Below are positions 17,378 through 26,610 of a stretch of 64,000 nucleotides of DNA, piece by piece. This DNA is from Kosakonia pseudosacchari (lineage in GTDB: Bacteria > Pseudomonadota > Gammaproteobacteria > Enterobacterales > Enterobacteriaceae), in NCBI RefSeq assembly GCF_900184035.1, contig NZ_FXWP01000027.1, positions 186,001 to 250,000 on the forward strand, in the 5' to 3' direction. The notes beneath the pieces are model-generated. The model was given only the letters and a program-made list of their open reading frames with translations. It was not told the origin of the DNA and did no database searches. The position numbers were made by a program, and so were the translations under genes. Numbering within the stretch: position 1 is the stretch's first letter; each line of letters starts with the position of its first letter.

Positions 17378-19996
17378 ATGTCAGAAATCAGCCGCGCCGT
17401 TCTGTTCGGCAAACTCGATACGCTGTTATTTACCTCGCTGGAAAGCGCCACCGCCTTTTGCAAGCTGCGTGGCAACCCGTATGTGGAGCTGGTTCACTGG
17501 CTGCATCAACTGATGCAACAGACGGACGGCGATCTGCAGCAGGTTATTCGCCACTTTTCGCTGGATGAAGAGGCGCTGACGCGCGATATCGTCGCGGCGC
17601 TGGACAAACTGCCGCGCGGCGCAAGTTCGGTTTCCGACTTGTCAGAACACATTGATACCGCCGTTGAACGCGCGTGGGTGTATGGCTCGTTAAAATATGG
17701 CGTGACGCGCATTCGCGGCGGCCATCTGCTGGCCGGGATCCTGAAAACCTGGAGCCTGGCGAACGTGCTGAAAGGCATTTCGCCGCAGTTTGAGCGTATC
17801 AGCGCCGATACGTTGCTGGATAACTTCGACGCCATTTTCGCCAACAGCAAAGAGAGCCAGCAAGTGACCGTGGCGCTGAACGATGCCGCAGGCGCGGGCG
17901 TACCGCAGCAGCAGGGCACACTGGCGCAGTATGGTCAGGATCTGACCGCCCGGGCGCGCGACGGCAAAATCGATCCGGTAGTGGGGCGTGATGAAGAGAT
18001 CCGCCAGATGGTGGATATTCTGATGCGCCGTCGCCAGAACAACCCGCTGCTGACCGGGGAAGCTGGCGTCGGTAAAACCGCGGTGGTTGAAGGGCTGGCG
18101 CTGCGCATTGCCGCAGGCGATGTACCGGAGCCGCTGGAAAATGTGCAACTGTGGCTGCTGGATATCGGTATGTTGCAGGCGGGCGCGGGTATGAAAGGCG
18201 AGTTTGAAGCGCGTTTACAGTCGCTGATTAACGAAGTGCAATCGAGCCCGACGCCGATCATTCTGTTTATCGACGAAATCCACACGCTGATTGGCGCAGG
18301 CGGTCAGCAGGGCACGGGCGATGCCGCTAACCTGCTGAAACCGGCGCTGGCGCGTGGTCAGCTTCGCACCATCGGCGCGACCACCTGGGCGGAATACAAA
18401 AAATACATTGAGAAAGATCCGGCGCTGACCCGCCGTTTCCAGACCGTACAAGTCGCGGAACCCGATGAAGAAAAAGCGGTGCTGATGCTGCGCAGCACCG
18501 TGTCCGCACTGGAAAAACACCATCGCGTGCTGCTGCTGGATGAGGCGGTTGTCGCGGCGGTGAAACTCTCGCACCGCTACATTCCGGCGCGCCAGTTACC
18601 GGATAAAGCCGTTGCGCTGCTCGATACCGCCTGTGCGCGCGTCGCGGTAAGCCAAAGTTCACCGCCGCCGCAGTTAGAAGATTGCCTGCACCGCATTGCT
18701 GCGCTGGATGTGGAGATTGAGATTGCCAACCGTGAAGCGAAAATGGCGACCGGGGAAAGCGATCGGGTGGAAAAATTGCAGGTCGAGCTGGAAAAACTGG
18801 CGCAACAACGCGACGAACTGACGGCGCGCTGGGAGCAGGAGCAGGCGCTGGTTGACGCGATCATTGCGCTGCGCGCGCAACTGCACACCTCGCCGGAAGA
18901 GGCGCTGGCCGATTTACGCGCCACGCTGACGCAGCAGCAGGCAGAACTGCGAACGCTTCAGGGTGATGCGCCGCTGCTGTTTACCTCGGTCGATGCCAAC
19001 GTGGTGGCGGCAGTGGTTTCCGACTGGACCGGCATCCCGCTGGGCCGGATGGTGAAAAACGAAATCGACGCGGTGTTAAAACTGGCCGATACCCTGAACG
19101 AGCGCGTGATTGGACAGCGCCACGGCCTGGAGCTGATTGCCAAACGCGTGCAGACCTCGCGCGCGCGGCTGGACGATCCGAACAAACCGGTAGGTGTCTT
19201 TATGCTGTGCGGCCCGTCTGGTGTCGGTAAAACCGAAACCGCGCTGGCGCTGGCGGAGTCGCTGTACGGCGGTGAGCAGAACGTTATCACCATCAACATG
19301 AGTGAATTCCAGGAAGCGCACACGGTTTCCACGCTGAAAGGTGCGCCTCCGGGCTACGTTGGTTACGGTGAAGGCGGGGTGTTAACCGAAGCGGTGCGCC
19401 GCCGTCCTTACAGTGTGGTGCTGCTCGATGAGATCGAAAAAGCCCACCCGGACGTGCATGAAATCTTCTTCCAGGTGTTTGATAAAGGCTGGATGGAAGA
19501 TGGCGAAGGCCGCCATATTGATTTCCGTAACACCATTATTATTCTCACCTCCAACGTCGGGACAGAGCTGATTACCGGCATGTGCGCCGATCCGGAACTG
19601 ATGCCGGAACCGGATGCCCTGCGTGACGCGCTGCGCCCGCCGCTGTTGCAGGTTTTCCCGCCCGCGCTGCTGGGCCGTTTGCTGGTGGTGCCGTACTACC
19701 CGCTCAGCGACGAGATGCTGGCGATGATTGTGCGCCTGCAGCTTAAACGCATTCAGCGCCGTCTGGCGGACAACCACGGCATTGTGTCGGAAGTGGACGA
19801 CAGCGTGGTGGCGCAAATTGTTGCCCGCTGTACGGAAGTCGAATCAGGCGGCCGTATGGTGGACGCCATCCTTACCAATACACTGCTGCCGCTGATGAGC
19901 CAGCTATTACTCGACGCCAGCGCGCGCGACGAGCAATATAAGCGCTTACGGGTCACGTTTGAGCAGGGTGAGTTTCACTGTCAGTTTGCGGCGTAA
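17378..19996 (+). CDS. clpV: ClpV (TssH), sheath-recycling AAA+ unfoldase
   Basis: The protein has 872 residues. An N-terminal Clp_N-type domain (~1-160) is followed by two AAA+ modules: Walker A GEAGVGKT at 227-234 with Walker B LFIDEIH, and Walker A GPSGVGKT at 612-619 with Walker B VLLDEIEKAHPD. A coiled-coil middle domain lies between them (~400-520). ClpV uses ATP to pull apart contracted TssB/TssC sheath. I favour MSEISRAVLF at 17378, the common family start with GGATG upstream, over ATG at 17366. It has its own 113-base leader and heads the kinase gene. Confidence 0.96.
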   Translation: MSEISRAVLFGKLDTLLFTSLESATAFCKLRGNPYVELVHWLHQLMQQTDGDLQQVIRHFSLDEEALTRDIVAALDKLPRGASSVSDLSEHIDTAVERAWVYGSLKYGVTRIRGGHLLAGILKTWSLANVLKGISPQFERISADTLLDNFDAIFANSKESQQVTVALNDAAGAGVPQQQGTLAQYGQDLTARARDGKIDPVVGRDEEIRQMVDILMRRRQNNPLLTGEAGVGKTAVVEGLALRIAAGDVPEPLENVQLWLLDIGMLQAGAGMKGEFEARLQSLINEVQSSPTPIILFIDEIHTLIGAGGQQGTGDAANLLKPALARGQLRTIGATTWAEYKKYIEKDPALTRRFQTVQVAEPDEEKAVLMLRSTVSALEKHHRVLLLDEAVVAAVKLSHRYIPARQLPDKAVALLDTACARVAVSQSSPPPQLEDCLHRIAALDVEIEIANREAKMATGESDRVEKLQVELEKLAQQRDELTARWEQEQALVDAIIALRAQLHTSPEEALADLRATLTQQQAELRTLQGDAPLLFTSVDANVVAAVVSDWTGIPLGRMVKNEIDAVLKLADTLNERVIGQRHGLELIAKRVQTSRARLDDPNKPVGVFMLCGPSGVGKTETALALAESLYGGEQNVITINMSEFQEAHTVSTLKGAPPGYVGYGEGGVLTEAVRRRPYSVVLLDEIEKAHPDVHEIFFQVFDKGWMEDGEGRHIDFRNTIIILTSNVGTELITGMCADPELMPEPDALRDALRPPLLQVFPPALLGRLLVVPYYPLSDEMLAMIVRLQLKRIQRRLADNHGIVSEVDDSVVAQIVARCTEVESGGRMVDAILTNTLLPLMSQLLLDASARDEQYKRLRVTFEQGEFHCQFAA

Positions 19997-20022
19997 AGCC
20001 ATTATCAAGAGAGTTTTCCAAT

Positions 20023-21489
20023 ATGACGGATCACGATAACAACCGGAGTGTACCGAATGCGCTGCCACCGGGATATCGCTTCAACGAGTTCGAAATTTTA
20101 GAAGTGATCGGCGGCGGTGGTTTTGGCATCGTCTATCGCGCCAAGGATCACCAGCTTGAGCGAACCATCGCGATTAAAGAGTTTATGCCGTCGTCGCTGG
20201 CGGTACGTAATGATGACATGACGCTGGTGCTGCGCAGCGAGCGCTTCAGTAAAGCGTTTACCGCCGGGCTGAACAGTTTTATTCAGGAGGCGCGTCTGCT
20301 GGCGCGCTTCAACCACCCGAACCTGCTGCATGTGCTGCGCTTCTGGGTACAGAACGACACCGCCTACATGGGAACGGTGTTTTACAGCGGTACCACGCTT
20401 TCCCGCCTGCGTGAAAAGAACCCGACGCTGATTAATGAAGCGTGGATCCGCCGCATGCTGCCGATGCTGCTGGGTGCTATCAAAACCATTCATGACGAAG
20501 GCTATCTGCACCGCGATATCTCGCTGGATAACATCCAGATTCAGGATAACGGTCTGCCGGTGTTGCTCGATTTCGGCTCTGCGCGCCGCAGTATTGGCTC
20601 GGTATCCGATGAAACCGAAACCATGCTGCGTCCGGGTTATGCGCCGATTGAACAATACACCGACGACAACGAAAGCGAGCAGGGGCCGTGGACCGATATT
20701 TACGCCCTTGGCGCGGTACTGCACACGCTGATTATTGGCTCACCGCCGCCGGTAAGCGTGGTGCGCAGTATTCAGGACACTTATGTCCCGCTGACGCAGC
20801 GCGGTTTGCCGGGGTATTCACACACGCTGTTGCAGGCGGTGGACCGCGCGCTGTCGCTGAAAATGGAAGACCGTCCGCAAACGGTGGATGAATTCGCCGC
20901 GCTGATTGAAATGCCGGTCGCCGGGATCGACGACGTCATGAGCGTAAAACAGCCGGGTACCATGCTGGTGCCGGTGGAAGAAACAGCGGAAAAAACCGAT
21001 GCGCTGAGTAGCGTGAAACGTTACAAAGTGCCGGGGCTGGTGGCGGCGGGCGTTATCGTTGGGGTGATTGCGGGGGCGGTGCTGTTTGGCGGGAGTTCCT
21101 CGCCGGACACGGCGGCGACGCAAAATGCCAGCAACACCAATCAGCAGCAAACCACGCAGCAGGTCGCTGAGCCGCCGCGCCAGAGCGTGCAGGAGACAAC
21201 CACCGCAGCTGCGGCGACGCCTTCGCAAACTACGCAGGCACAAAGCCAGACTACGGCACCTGCAGTACAGGAGCCGATTGCGCAGATTTTTGTGCGTATG
21301 AACGAGGGCGAAAAACTGACGCTCAACGGCGAAGCGCAGTCTGTTTCTCCGGCCACTAACGGTTTTGCTTCGCTGAAGCTGCAACCGGGGCGTTACAACC
21401 TGGTGTTGCAGGGCAATGGTCAGACCCGCAGCCAGACCATTACTATTGGGCAGCCAGGCACCTGGCTTATTAACCCGCAAGCGCAATAG
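20023..21489 (+). CDS. ppkA: PpkA-type membrane Ser/Thr protein kinase
   Basis: The protein has 488 residues. A cytoplasmic Hanks-type kinase domain (~20-295) shows the glycine loop GGGGFGIVY (30-38), Lys52, catalytic HRDISLDN (163-170) and DFG at 183-185. One membrane segment (~338-357) is followed by a Gln/Thr-rich periplasmic linker and a ~75-residue beta-rich C-terminal domain. It should phosphorylate TagH and so promote T6SS firing, opposed by PppA. The periplasmic end lacks the VWA domain of Pseudomonas PpkA, so signal sensing may differ. It is the last gene before tandem hairpins. Confidence 0.88.
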   Translation: MTDHDNNRSVPNALPPGYRFNEFEILEVIGGGGFGIVYRAKDHQLERTIAIKEFMPSSLAVRNDDMTLVLRSERFSKAFTAGLNSFIQEARLLARFNHPNLLHVLRFWVQNDTAYMGTVFYSGTTLSRLREKNPTLINEAWIRRMLPMLLGAIKTIHDEGYLHRDISLDNIQIQDNGLPVLLDFGSARRSIGSVSDETETMLRPGYAPIEQYTDDNESEQGPWTDIYALGAVLHTLIIGSPPPVSVVRSIQDTYVPLTQRGLPGYSHTLLQAVDRALSLKMEDRPQTVDEFAALIEMPVAGIDDVMSVKQPGTMLVPVEETAEKTDALSSVKRYKVPGLVAAGVIVGVIAGAVLFGGSSSPDTAATQNASNTNQQQTTQQVAEPPRQSVQETTTAAAATPSQTTQAQSQTTAPAVQEPIAQIFVRMNEGEKLTLNGEAQSVSPATNGFASLKLQPGRYNLVLQGNGQTRSQTITIGQPGTWLINPQAQ

Positions 21490-21500
21490 TAGTGATTCCT

Positions 21501-21553
21501 CCGGGCTGACGCCCGGTAGCGTGCGGGAAGCCATTCCCGCGCGCGTCATTTTT
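21501..21553 (+). terminator. Tandem hairpin terminator after the kinase gene
   Basis: CCGGGC-tgac-GCCCGG (21501-21516) is followed by GCGGGAA-gcca-TTCCCGC (21523-21540), then GCGCGTCATTTTT with five T at 21549-21553. These two perfect stems shortly after the kinase stop probably end the T6SS structural transcript and separate it from the vgrG1 module. Confidence 0.65.
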
Positions 21554-21631
21554 CACATTGCATGATGGTGCAATGTCTTCTTGTAGCAATAACAACGCTC
21601 GTCTCGCTCGTTATATTAAAAAGACAGAACT

Positions 21632-22009
21632 ATGAATTTATTAACACACAGCAATCAGGGTGGCGGTGAATTTACGTTTGTCGTATCGCGAAGTAATGCA
21701 AAAGCTGACGATAAAGTTCACGCCCTCGCAGCCCGAAAAACGCGTGAACTGGAGATGACGCTCATTGATTTTCATCTTGAATCGTCGGAAATGCTGGAAG
21801 TGGACGGTTATCCCGCCGTGGAGCTCTTCTACCAGTTCAAAAATGACAACCACGTTATCTTCCAGCGGCAGACGTTAATTTTGCTCGACGATCCCGCCGG
21901 TAAAAAAATGGTGAGCTACGTAGGCACCTGCCCCGGCGAATTCAGCGAAGAACACCAAAAGCAATATCAACAAATTATCCAGAGTATTAAATTTCATCGC
22001 GCAAAATAG
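21632..22009 (+). CDS. DcrB/DUF1795-like (EagR-type) chaperone, N-terminally shortened
   Basis: The protein has 125 residues. It aligns with the second DcrB-like protein of this window (37585-38013) from its residue ~21 onward: MNLLTHSN...FTFVVSR matches MTMLRHEES..LSLIVSR. The first ~20 residues of the family (a strand ending in G-W-Q-D) are absent. Reading upstream in frame gives K-D-R-T then a TAA at 21620-21622, so the normal start appears lost. EagR proteins of this family hold the N-terminal membrane segments of T6SS effectors. Beside vgrG1, with no such effector next to it, this copy may be a decaying or altered chaperone. Confidence 0.6.
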   Translation: MNLLTHSNQGGGEFTFVVSRSNAKADDKVHALAARKTRELEMTLIDFHLESSEMLEVDGYPAVELFYQFKNDNHVIFQRQTLILLDDPAGKKMVSYVGTCPGEFSEEHQKQYQQIIQSIKFHRAK

Positions 22010-22069
22010 CGTACAGGTTTTACTATGCGCTGATTGCCGCTGACGGACATTGAGTAGGGATCTCTTGTT

Positions 22070-24463
22070 ATGCAGAACAGAATCACGGTCAGGCTGCCGG
22101 TCGACGGCCTGCTTTTCTGGAAACTCTCCGGGCGCGAGGCGCTGTCGGAGTCATTTACGCTGGCGCTGACGGTGCTGAGTACCGATGCGCGGGTCGACCG
22201 CAGCAAGCTGCTGGGTCAATCCGCAACCGTCAATATTCCCACCCAGGGAACGGGCACGCGTTATATCAATGGCAAAATCACCCGCGTGGCGGTGAGCGCC
22301 GTGGAACTTTCGGGGACGCGTTACGCGGTGTACCAGCTCACCGTGGAGCCGGATTTGTGGCCGATGAAACGCGACCGCAACCTGCGTATCTTCCAGGGCC
22401 AGACTGCGCCGCAGATTGTGAAAACGCTGCTCGGCGAATATCAGGTGAACGTGGAAGATAAGCTGACCGGCAGCTACCGCACCTGGGATTACTGCGTGCA
22501 GTACCAGGAATCGAGCCTCGATTTCATCAGCCGCCTGATGGAGCTTGAAGGCATCGCCTACCATTTCCGCCACGAAGCCGACCGCCATGTGCTGCTGCTG
22601 ACCGACGCGGCGACGGAACATCAGCCTTTCAGCGGCTACGAAACCATTCCCTATCACCAGACGCCGTCCGGCGGCGCGACCGACGAAGAGGGCATCAGCC
22701 AGTGGGCGCTGGAGGACAGCGTGACGCCGGGCATTTACAGCCTCGATGATTATGACTTCCGCAAACCAAACGCGTGGCTGTTCCAGGCGCGGCAGAACCC
22801 GGCGTCACCGCAGCCGGGCAGCATTGATGTTTATGACTGGCCGGGGCGCTTTGTCGAGCACGGTCACGGGGAGTATTACGCGCGTATCCGCCAGGAGCGC
22901 TGGCAGGTGGAGCACCAGCAGATTCAGGGCACCGCCACGGCGATTGGCGTGGCACCGGGAAACACCTTTGCGCTGTATAACGCGCCGTTTTTCAGCGATA
23001 ACGGTGAGTACCTGACCACCGAAGCGAACTACTTTTTCGAGGAAAACCGCTATGCCAGCGGTTCCGATGGCGAAACGGTGCACCGCATCGATTTCACCGT
23101 GATTCCGTCGACGGTGGTGTTCCGCCCGGCGGCGGTGACGGCGTGGCCGAAGACCTACGGTCCGCAGACGGCGAAAGTGGTCGGGCCGCAGGGCGAGAGT
23201 ATCTGGACGGATAAATATGGCCGGGTGAAGGTGAAATTCCACTGGGACCGGCTGGCGAAAGGCGATGACACCAGCTCCTGCTGGGTGCGTGTGTCGAGTG
23301 CCTGGGCGGGGCAGGGCTTCGGTGGGGTGCAAATCCCGCGCGTGGGCGACGAAGTGGTGATCGACTTTATCAACGGCGACCCGGACCGGCCGATCGTCAC
23401 CGGGCGCGTCTATAACGAATCCAGCATGCCGCCGTGGACGCTGCCGGATGATTCAACGCGCATGGGCTTTATGACCCGCAGTAAAGACGGTAGCAAAGAC
23501 AACGCCAGCTACCTGTTTTTTGAGGATCGGTTAGGCAGTGAATCCGTCGATCTGCATTCGGAACGCGATATGAATGTATCGGTTGAAGGTGTTCATAATG
23601 AAGTTGTGCACCAGCAAACGATATACACGCACAAGAATACCCGTTCGGTAACCGTTGATGATCACGATACGCAGACCTTTAATAAGGGCCAGACCATCTC
23701 GATTACCGCTAAAGGACGCGAAGAGACAATCGTTGATAACGAGAAAAAGTCTGTTACGGGGTTCTCAGATAACAGCTATACGAGCAATTTGGTGTTTAAA
23801 ACCGATGCGAGTGTAAGTACTACTGCTGCCGCGAAAATAATGTATGAAGCACCAAATATTATCTTTGGGCAAGTGGTTGATGCACAAGGGAAAGAAAGCG
23901 CAGTACCATCTATTCCTTTTGATATTAAACAGACGCAAGGAGCAGTAATATCCGCGCCTGGCGTAAAAGTTGCTCCCACTGATTACCTGGCTTCTGCATC
24001 AAGCTCAGCTATCGGAGCAGCAACAAAAGTCTATTATAAGAAAGGAGTCGTGACAGAAATCAATGGGGTAGATAAATTAACAGTGAAACAAAACCAGATT
24101 ACGGATGTAGAGGGTAATGTTGCCAGAAACATTATTGGTAACAGTACTGATACAGTACTTGGTGAAATAATGATTTATTCTCCAAGTAAAATCAGTATTA
24201 AAAGTGATACCGAAGTAAATGTTGATACTCCATGGGCAGTTGATAAAAAATGGAATGTGACAAGCTTGGTTGCAAATTCCATTTCTGCAACAGGTTTAGC
24301 AATGGGTTTTACAGGTTTCAACTTCGGGATAACGACCACAAAACTTGAAAATAATGCTGTGGCTATGGTCTATAATAGTGGTTTTCGCTTTAAAGCCGGA
24401 ACTGTCGATACAACCAATTATAAGATGGCTTTGAGAGCAGCTATCCTAACAATGTTTCATTGA
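22070..24463 (+). CDS. vgrG: VgrG1, T6SS spike with AT-rich C-terminal extension
   Basis: The protein has 797 residues. Residues ~1-450 are the VgrG gp27/gp5-like core (NRITVRLPVDGLLFW at the start, KYGRVKVKFHWDR and VGDEVVIDFINGDPDRPI at the end), nearly identical to VgrG2. From ~residue 497 the DNA becomes AT-rich; beta-helix-like repeats lead into a tail of ~220 residues (SNLVFKTDASVSTT..., TGLAMGFTGFNFGITTTKLENNAV) that I do not recognise. The tail is followed ten bases later by a DUF3592-like membrane protein gene, the position of an immunity gene. I infer an evolved VgrG with a toxin-like tail, but no catalytic motif is visible. Confidence 0.9.
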   Translation: MQNRITVRLPVDGLLFWKLSGREALSESFTLALTVLSTDARVDRSKLLGQSATVNIPTQGTGTRYINGKITRVAVSAVELSGTRYAVYQLTVEPDLWPMKRDRNLRIFQGQTAPQIVKTLLGEYQVNVEDKLTGSYRTWDYCVQYQESSLDFISRLMELEGIAYHFRHEADRHVLLLTDAATEHQPFSGYETIPYHQTPSGGATDEEGISQWALEDSVTPGIYSLDDYDFRKPNAWLFQARQNPASPQPGSIDVYDWPGRFVEHGHGEYYARIRQERWQVEHQQIQGTATAIGVAPGNTFALYNAPFFSDNGEYLTTEANYFFEENRYASGSDGETVHRIDFTVIPSTVVFRPAAVTAWPKTYGPQTAKVVGPQGESIWTDKYGRVKVKFHWDRLAKGDDTSSCWVRVSSAWAGQGFGGVQIPRVGDEVVIDFINGDPDRPIVTGRVYNESSMPPWTLPDDSTRMGFMTRSKDGSKDNASYLFFEDRLGSESVDLHSERDMNVSVEGVHNEVVHQQTIYTHKNTRSVTVDDHDTQTFNKGQTISITAKGREETIVDNEKKSVTGFSDNSYTSNLVFKTDASVSTTAAAKIMYEAPNIIFGQVVDAQGKESAVPSIPFDIKQTQGAVISAPGVKVAPTDYLASASSSAIGAATKVYYKKGVVTEINGVDKLTVKQNQITDVEGNVARNIIGNSTDTVLGEIMIYSPSKISIKSDTEVNVDTPWAVDKKWNVTSLVANSISATGLAMGFTGFNFGITTTKLENNAVAMVYNSGFRFKAGTVDTTNYKMALRAAILTMFH
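22075..23419 (+). repeat. vgrG core repeat, copy 1 (1345 bp)
   Basis: This block is nearly identical to 34386-35730 (constant offset of 12311 bases). By eye I count only about a dozen or so differences, for example GGTCAATCCGCAA against GGCCAGCCGGTGA near the 5' end. It covers the VgrG core and stops abruptly at the shared TATAACGAA, after which the two genes diverge completely. It is a substrate for recombination or gene conversion. Confidence 0.93.
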
Positions 24464-24473
24464 GAGAGTCAAA

Positions 24474-24845
24474 ATGCAATATCTTAAGTACCTCAATATC
24501 ATCATTCCTATTATATTAGCACTTATTGTATTATCAATATTTGTTCGTAACTATAAAAATGGGAGGATTGAAAAACAAATTGCAAAGGATCCGGTTCATG
24601 TTAATGCTCTCATAACAGCAGCTGTGCCAGGAACACCCTCATCTTATGGTGTCGTAAACGTAACTTTGGATTATAAATTTAAAGATAATAACGGCGTGGT
24701 TATTGAAGCAAAAAATGTCATGACTGCCGTTAAAACAATGGATTTATATAATTATAAGGTTGGGAATACTGTGCCTGTCATATATTTAAAGACAGATCCT
24801 AATAAAAACATGCTAAACGTAAGAAATGCATTGTTGGATTTGTAA
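24474..24845 (+). CDS. DUF3592-like membrane protein A1, immunity candidate for VgrG1
   Basis: The protein has 123 residues. One N-terminal membrane helix (~7-25, IIIPIILALIVLSIFV) is followed by a beta-rich domain with VPGTPSSYGVVNVTLDYKF and NTVPVIYLKTDPNK, the VxYxxxDP ending of DUF3592-type proteins. It starts ten bases after the vgrG1 stop with GAGAG before the ATG, so it should be co-transcribed with vgrG1. A hairpin after it ends this unit. It belongs to a set of three relatives (26611-26985, 29213-29575). An immunity role is inferred from position and anchoring. Confidence 0.7.
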   Translation: MQYLKYLNIIIPIILALIVLSIFVRNYKNGRIEKQIAKDPVHVNALITAAVPGTPSSYGVVNVTLDYKFKDNNGVVIEAKNVMTAVKTMDLYNYKVGNTVPVIYLKTDPNKNMLNVRNALLDL

Positions 24846-24852
24846 ATTAGAA

Positions 24853-24879
24853 AACCTGCAATGATATCCATTGCAGGTT
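24853..24879 (+). terminator. Hairpin after first DUF3592-like gene
   Basis: AACCTGCAATG (24853-24863), loop ATATC, CATTGCAGGTT (24869-24879) is a perfect 11-bp stem followed by AATTTACG. The U-tract is weak, but the stem is strong and lies directly after the stop codon. It probably ends the vgrG1 transcript. Confidence 0.6.
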
Positions 24880-24954
24880 AATTTACGAGCAGCCAAAGAA
24901 ATAAAAATATATTCATTTTAAAAATAATTCCTAATTAATGGGCTGACAATGCTC

Positions 24955-25358
24955 ATGTAAGGTTAATCGATGTCAGATTCAACTATGTGGTCTATTGCAC
25001 TCGTTGTGTTAGTTATAGCCTGGCTTATTTATGGGATTATGAAGGCCGGTTATGATGATGACAGGTTTAGAGCTAAGGGTAGTAAAGTAGAGGCGCGAAT
25101 TCTTGATAAGAAAAATATCGGTGTATCTGGCACGGGTAATATTAAATATAAAGTTGTAGTGGAGTTTGAAACAAGAAATGGTGTCGTCAGAGCACAAACT
25201 AAAAGATATTTTACACCTGAGGACTTGATCAAAGTAATGAGAAAAAATACGGTGCAGTTATTTTATTTGCCAGAGGATCCTCAACAAATCTATTTGGTTC
25301 CTCAAGATATGGAATAGCCATTTTGTAAATAGTGACTCGAATCGGTTAGTTACAAAGG
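24955..25358 (+). repeat. 404-bp DUF3592 cassette, copy 1
   Basis: This stretch matches 27852-28255 (offset 2897) at roughly 95% by eye. It runs from ATGTAAGGTTAATCG before the gene, through the whole coding region, to CAAAGG after it. The flanks share nothing. The second copy ends exactly where a truncated gene begins. Confidence 0.88.
24970..25317 (+). CDS. DUF3592-like membrane protein B1
   Basis: The protein has 115 residues. The N-terminal membrane helix (~7-24, WSIALVVLVIAWLIYGIM) is followed by a soluble domain with KVEARILDKKNIGVSGTGN, KYKVVVEFETRNGVV, RYFTPEDLIKVMRKNTVQLFYLPEDPQQIYLVP. It is almost identical to the product of 27867-28214 and clearly related to 25484-25831 and 27290-27649. 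AAGG stands eight bases before the ATG. There is no catalytic motif; a membrane-anchored binding protein, probably immunity, is the best reading. Confidence 0.65.
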   Translation: MSDSTMWSIALVVLVIAWLIYGIMKAGYDDDRFRAKGSKVEARILDKKNIGVSGTGNIKYKVVVEFETRNGVVRAQTKRYFTPEDLIKVMRKNTVQLFYLPEDPQQIYLVPQDME

Positions 25359-25483
25359 TAATCCTGGTCGGCTTTTTTTAAGGTCGTAGGCTATAAAGCT
25401 ATCGCTTTTAAATTGAGTTCATTCTTTTTTAAAGTGAAAAATTAACTTATATTGTTTTAATTATTTAAACCACGGCGGCTATC

Positions 25484-25831
25484 GTGTTTGACTCTCCAGT
25501 TGTTACCATCTCAATTATTTTTATTGTTTGCATGGGTGTCTTTTTATACTGTTATCATACAGGTGTTGTTCACGATAAATTTAAGAAAGAAGGGATCAGA
25601 ACAGAAGCGAAAATTTTAAGTAAGGAGAAAATTGGCGCATCTGGCACGGGAAATACCCGATTTCGTATGGTTGTCGAGTTTACAACTAAAAATGAAACTA
25701 TAACCGTTACAACTAAAAGATACTTTACGCCAGAGGATTTAATAAAAATCATGAGGGACAACACTGTTGTGCTTTACTATCTCCCTCAGGATCCTCAACA
25801 AATACTTCTTATGCCAAGTGAAATGGAATAA
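25484..25831 (+). CDS. DUF3592-like membrane protein B2
   Basis: The protein has 115 residues. Its N-terminal membrane segment is VVTISIIFIVCMGVFLYCYH, and the same subgroup B core follows: RTEAKILSKEKIGASGTGN, RYFTPEDLIKIMRDNTVVLYYLPQDPQQILLMP. It diverges from B1 mainly in the first 30 residues, the pattern expected when the membrane anchor drifts faster than the binding domain. The start is ATG after a short AT-rich leader, reached by GTGTTTGACTC; no strong ribosome-binding site is visible, so the start may be GTG at 25484. It stands alone between AT-rich spacers. Confidence 0.6.
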   Translation: MFDSPVVTISIIFIVCMGVFLYCYHTGVVHDKFKKEGIRTEAKILSKEKIGASGTGNTRFRMVVEFTTKNETITVTTKRYFTPEDLIKIMRDNTVVLYYLPQDPQQILLMPSEME

Positions 25832-25947
25832 GCTAATTGGATTTTTGAGTGGTGAGTTGCTGGTTTAATTATTGCATCTCATTTCAAAAAAGACATTTAA
25901 ATTATTAATGGCAATAGCGCGATTTCATAAGAAAAGTTTAAATAGCG

Positions 25948-26070
25948 ATGCCTTACACTGTATTTTATCCTTCGTTAGTTGAAGTCGTGTATCAGCTAAC
26001 GATATATGCAAAACTATTCATTCTGGTATCGTTGATGATGGCGATGCGCAAACTTAGTAGTAGTGAATAA
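25948..26070 (+). CDS. Possible small membrane ORF (40 aa)
   Basis: An ATG frame of 40 residues contains a hydrophobic stretch (YAKLFILVSLMMAM) and ends at TAA 26068-26070. It lies in the ~300-base spacer between two DUF3592-like genes. There is no clear ribosome-binding site. It could be a fragment of another array member. Apart from this I see nothing in 25832-26129. Confidence 0.2.
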   Translation: MPYTVFYPSLVEVVYQLTIYAKLFILVSLMMAMRKLSSSE

Positions 26071-26129
26071 ATGATAACAACCATTTATCAATTAATGACG
26101 GCATCAATATTTTTTATAACCGAGGCACA

Positions 26130-26501
26130 ATGAGTTATTTATCGTATATTATGCCCAAGCTTGCCTGGTTTATACCATTGTGCATACTGCTATTCGTTGG
26201 TTATGTTGTTTATAAGAACAGGCAGCGTGATGCTCAGGATGCATATATTAAAGAACACGGCGTTAGTCTTGAAGCTGAAATATCAGATGTGGTTTATGAC
26301 AAGATTCAAAGGATAAACAATTATTTTGTGGTGGTAGCCACAGTAAAATATAATTACAACGGAAAGAATGTTACTTCTAAAAGAGGGCTTTCCTTCTTAG
26401 TAACCGACAAGGAAAAAATTGAGTCTGGAAAAATTATAAAAATCAAAGTAAATCGTGATATGCCTGAGCAGTTTTATTACGAAGATTATCAAAATTATTA
26501 A
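26130..26501 (+). CDS. DUF3592-like membrane protein C
   Basis: The protein has 123 residues. A membrane helix (~10-28, LAWFIPLCILLFVGYVVYK) is followed by a charged domain: EHGVSLEAEISDVVYDKIQ, NYFVVVATVKYNYNGKNVTSKRGLSF, KIIKIKVNRDMPEQFYYE. The topology matches the other array members, but the sequence belongs to neither subgroup A nor B, so it is a third type. CGAGG precedes the ATG. It is as AT-rich as the rest of the array. Confidence 0.55.
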   Translation: MSYLSYIMPKLAWFIPLCILLFVGYVVYKNRQRDAQDAYIKEHGVSLEAEISDVVYDKIQRINNYFVVVATVKYNYNGKNVTSKRGLSFLVTDKEKIESGKIIKIKVNRDMPEQFYYEDYQNY

Positions 26502-26610
26502 CAAAAATCTTTAAATGGATATGTGTTTCATGGGTTATTAATTCATGTTTGGATGTTTAGTTAATTTTAGTGAAATTAGATCACTATATGTTAATCAAGG
26601 AAATCTCCCC

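Noticed and set aside
22151-23400. Long minus-strand open frames opposite both vgrG cores
   Set aside because: They are mirror frames of the conserved core, appear in both copies because the DNA is repeated, and have no family features.
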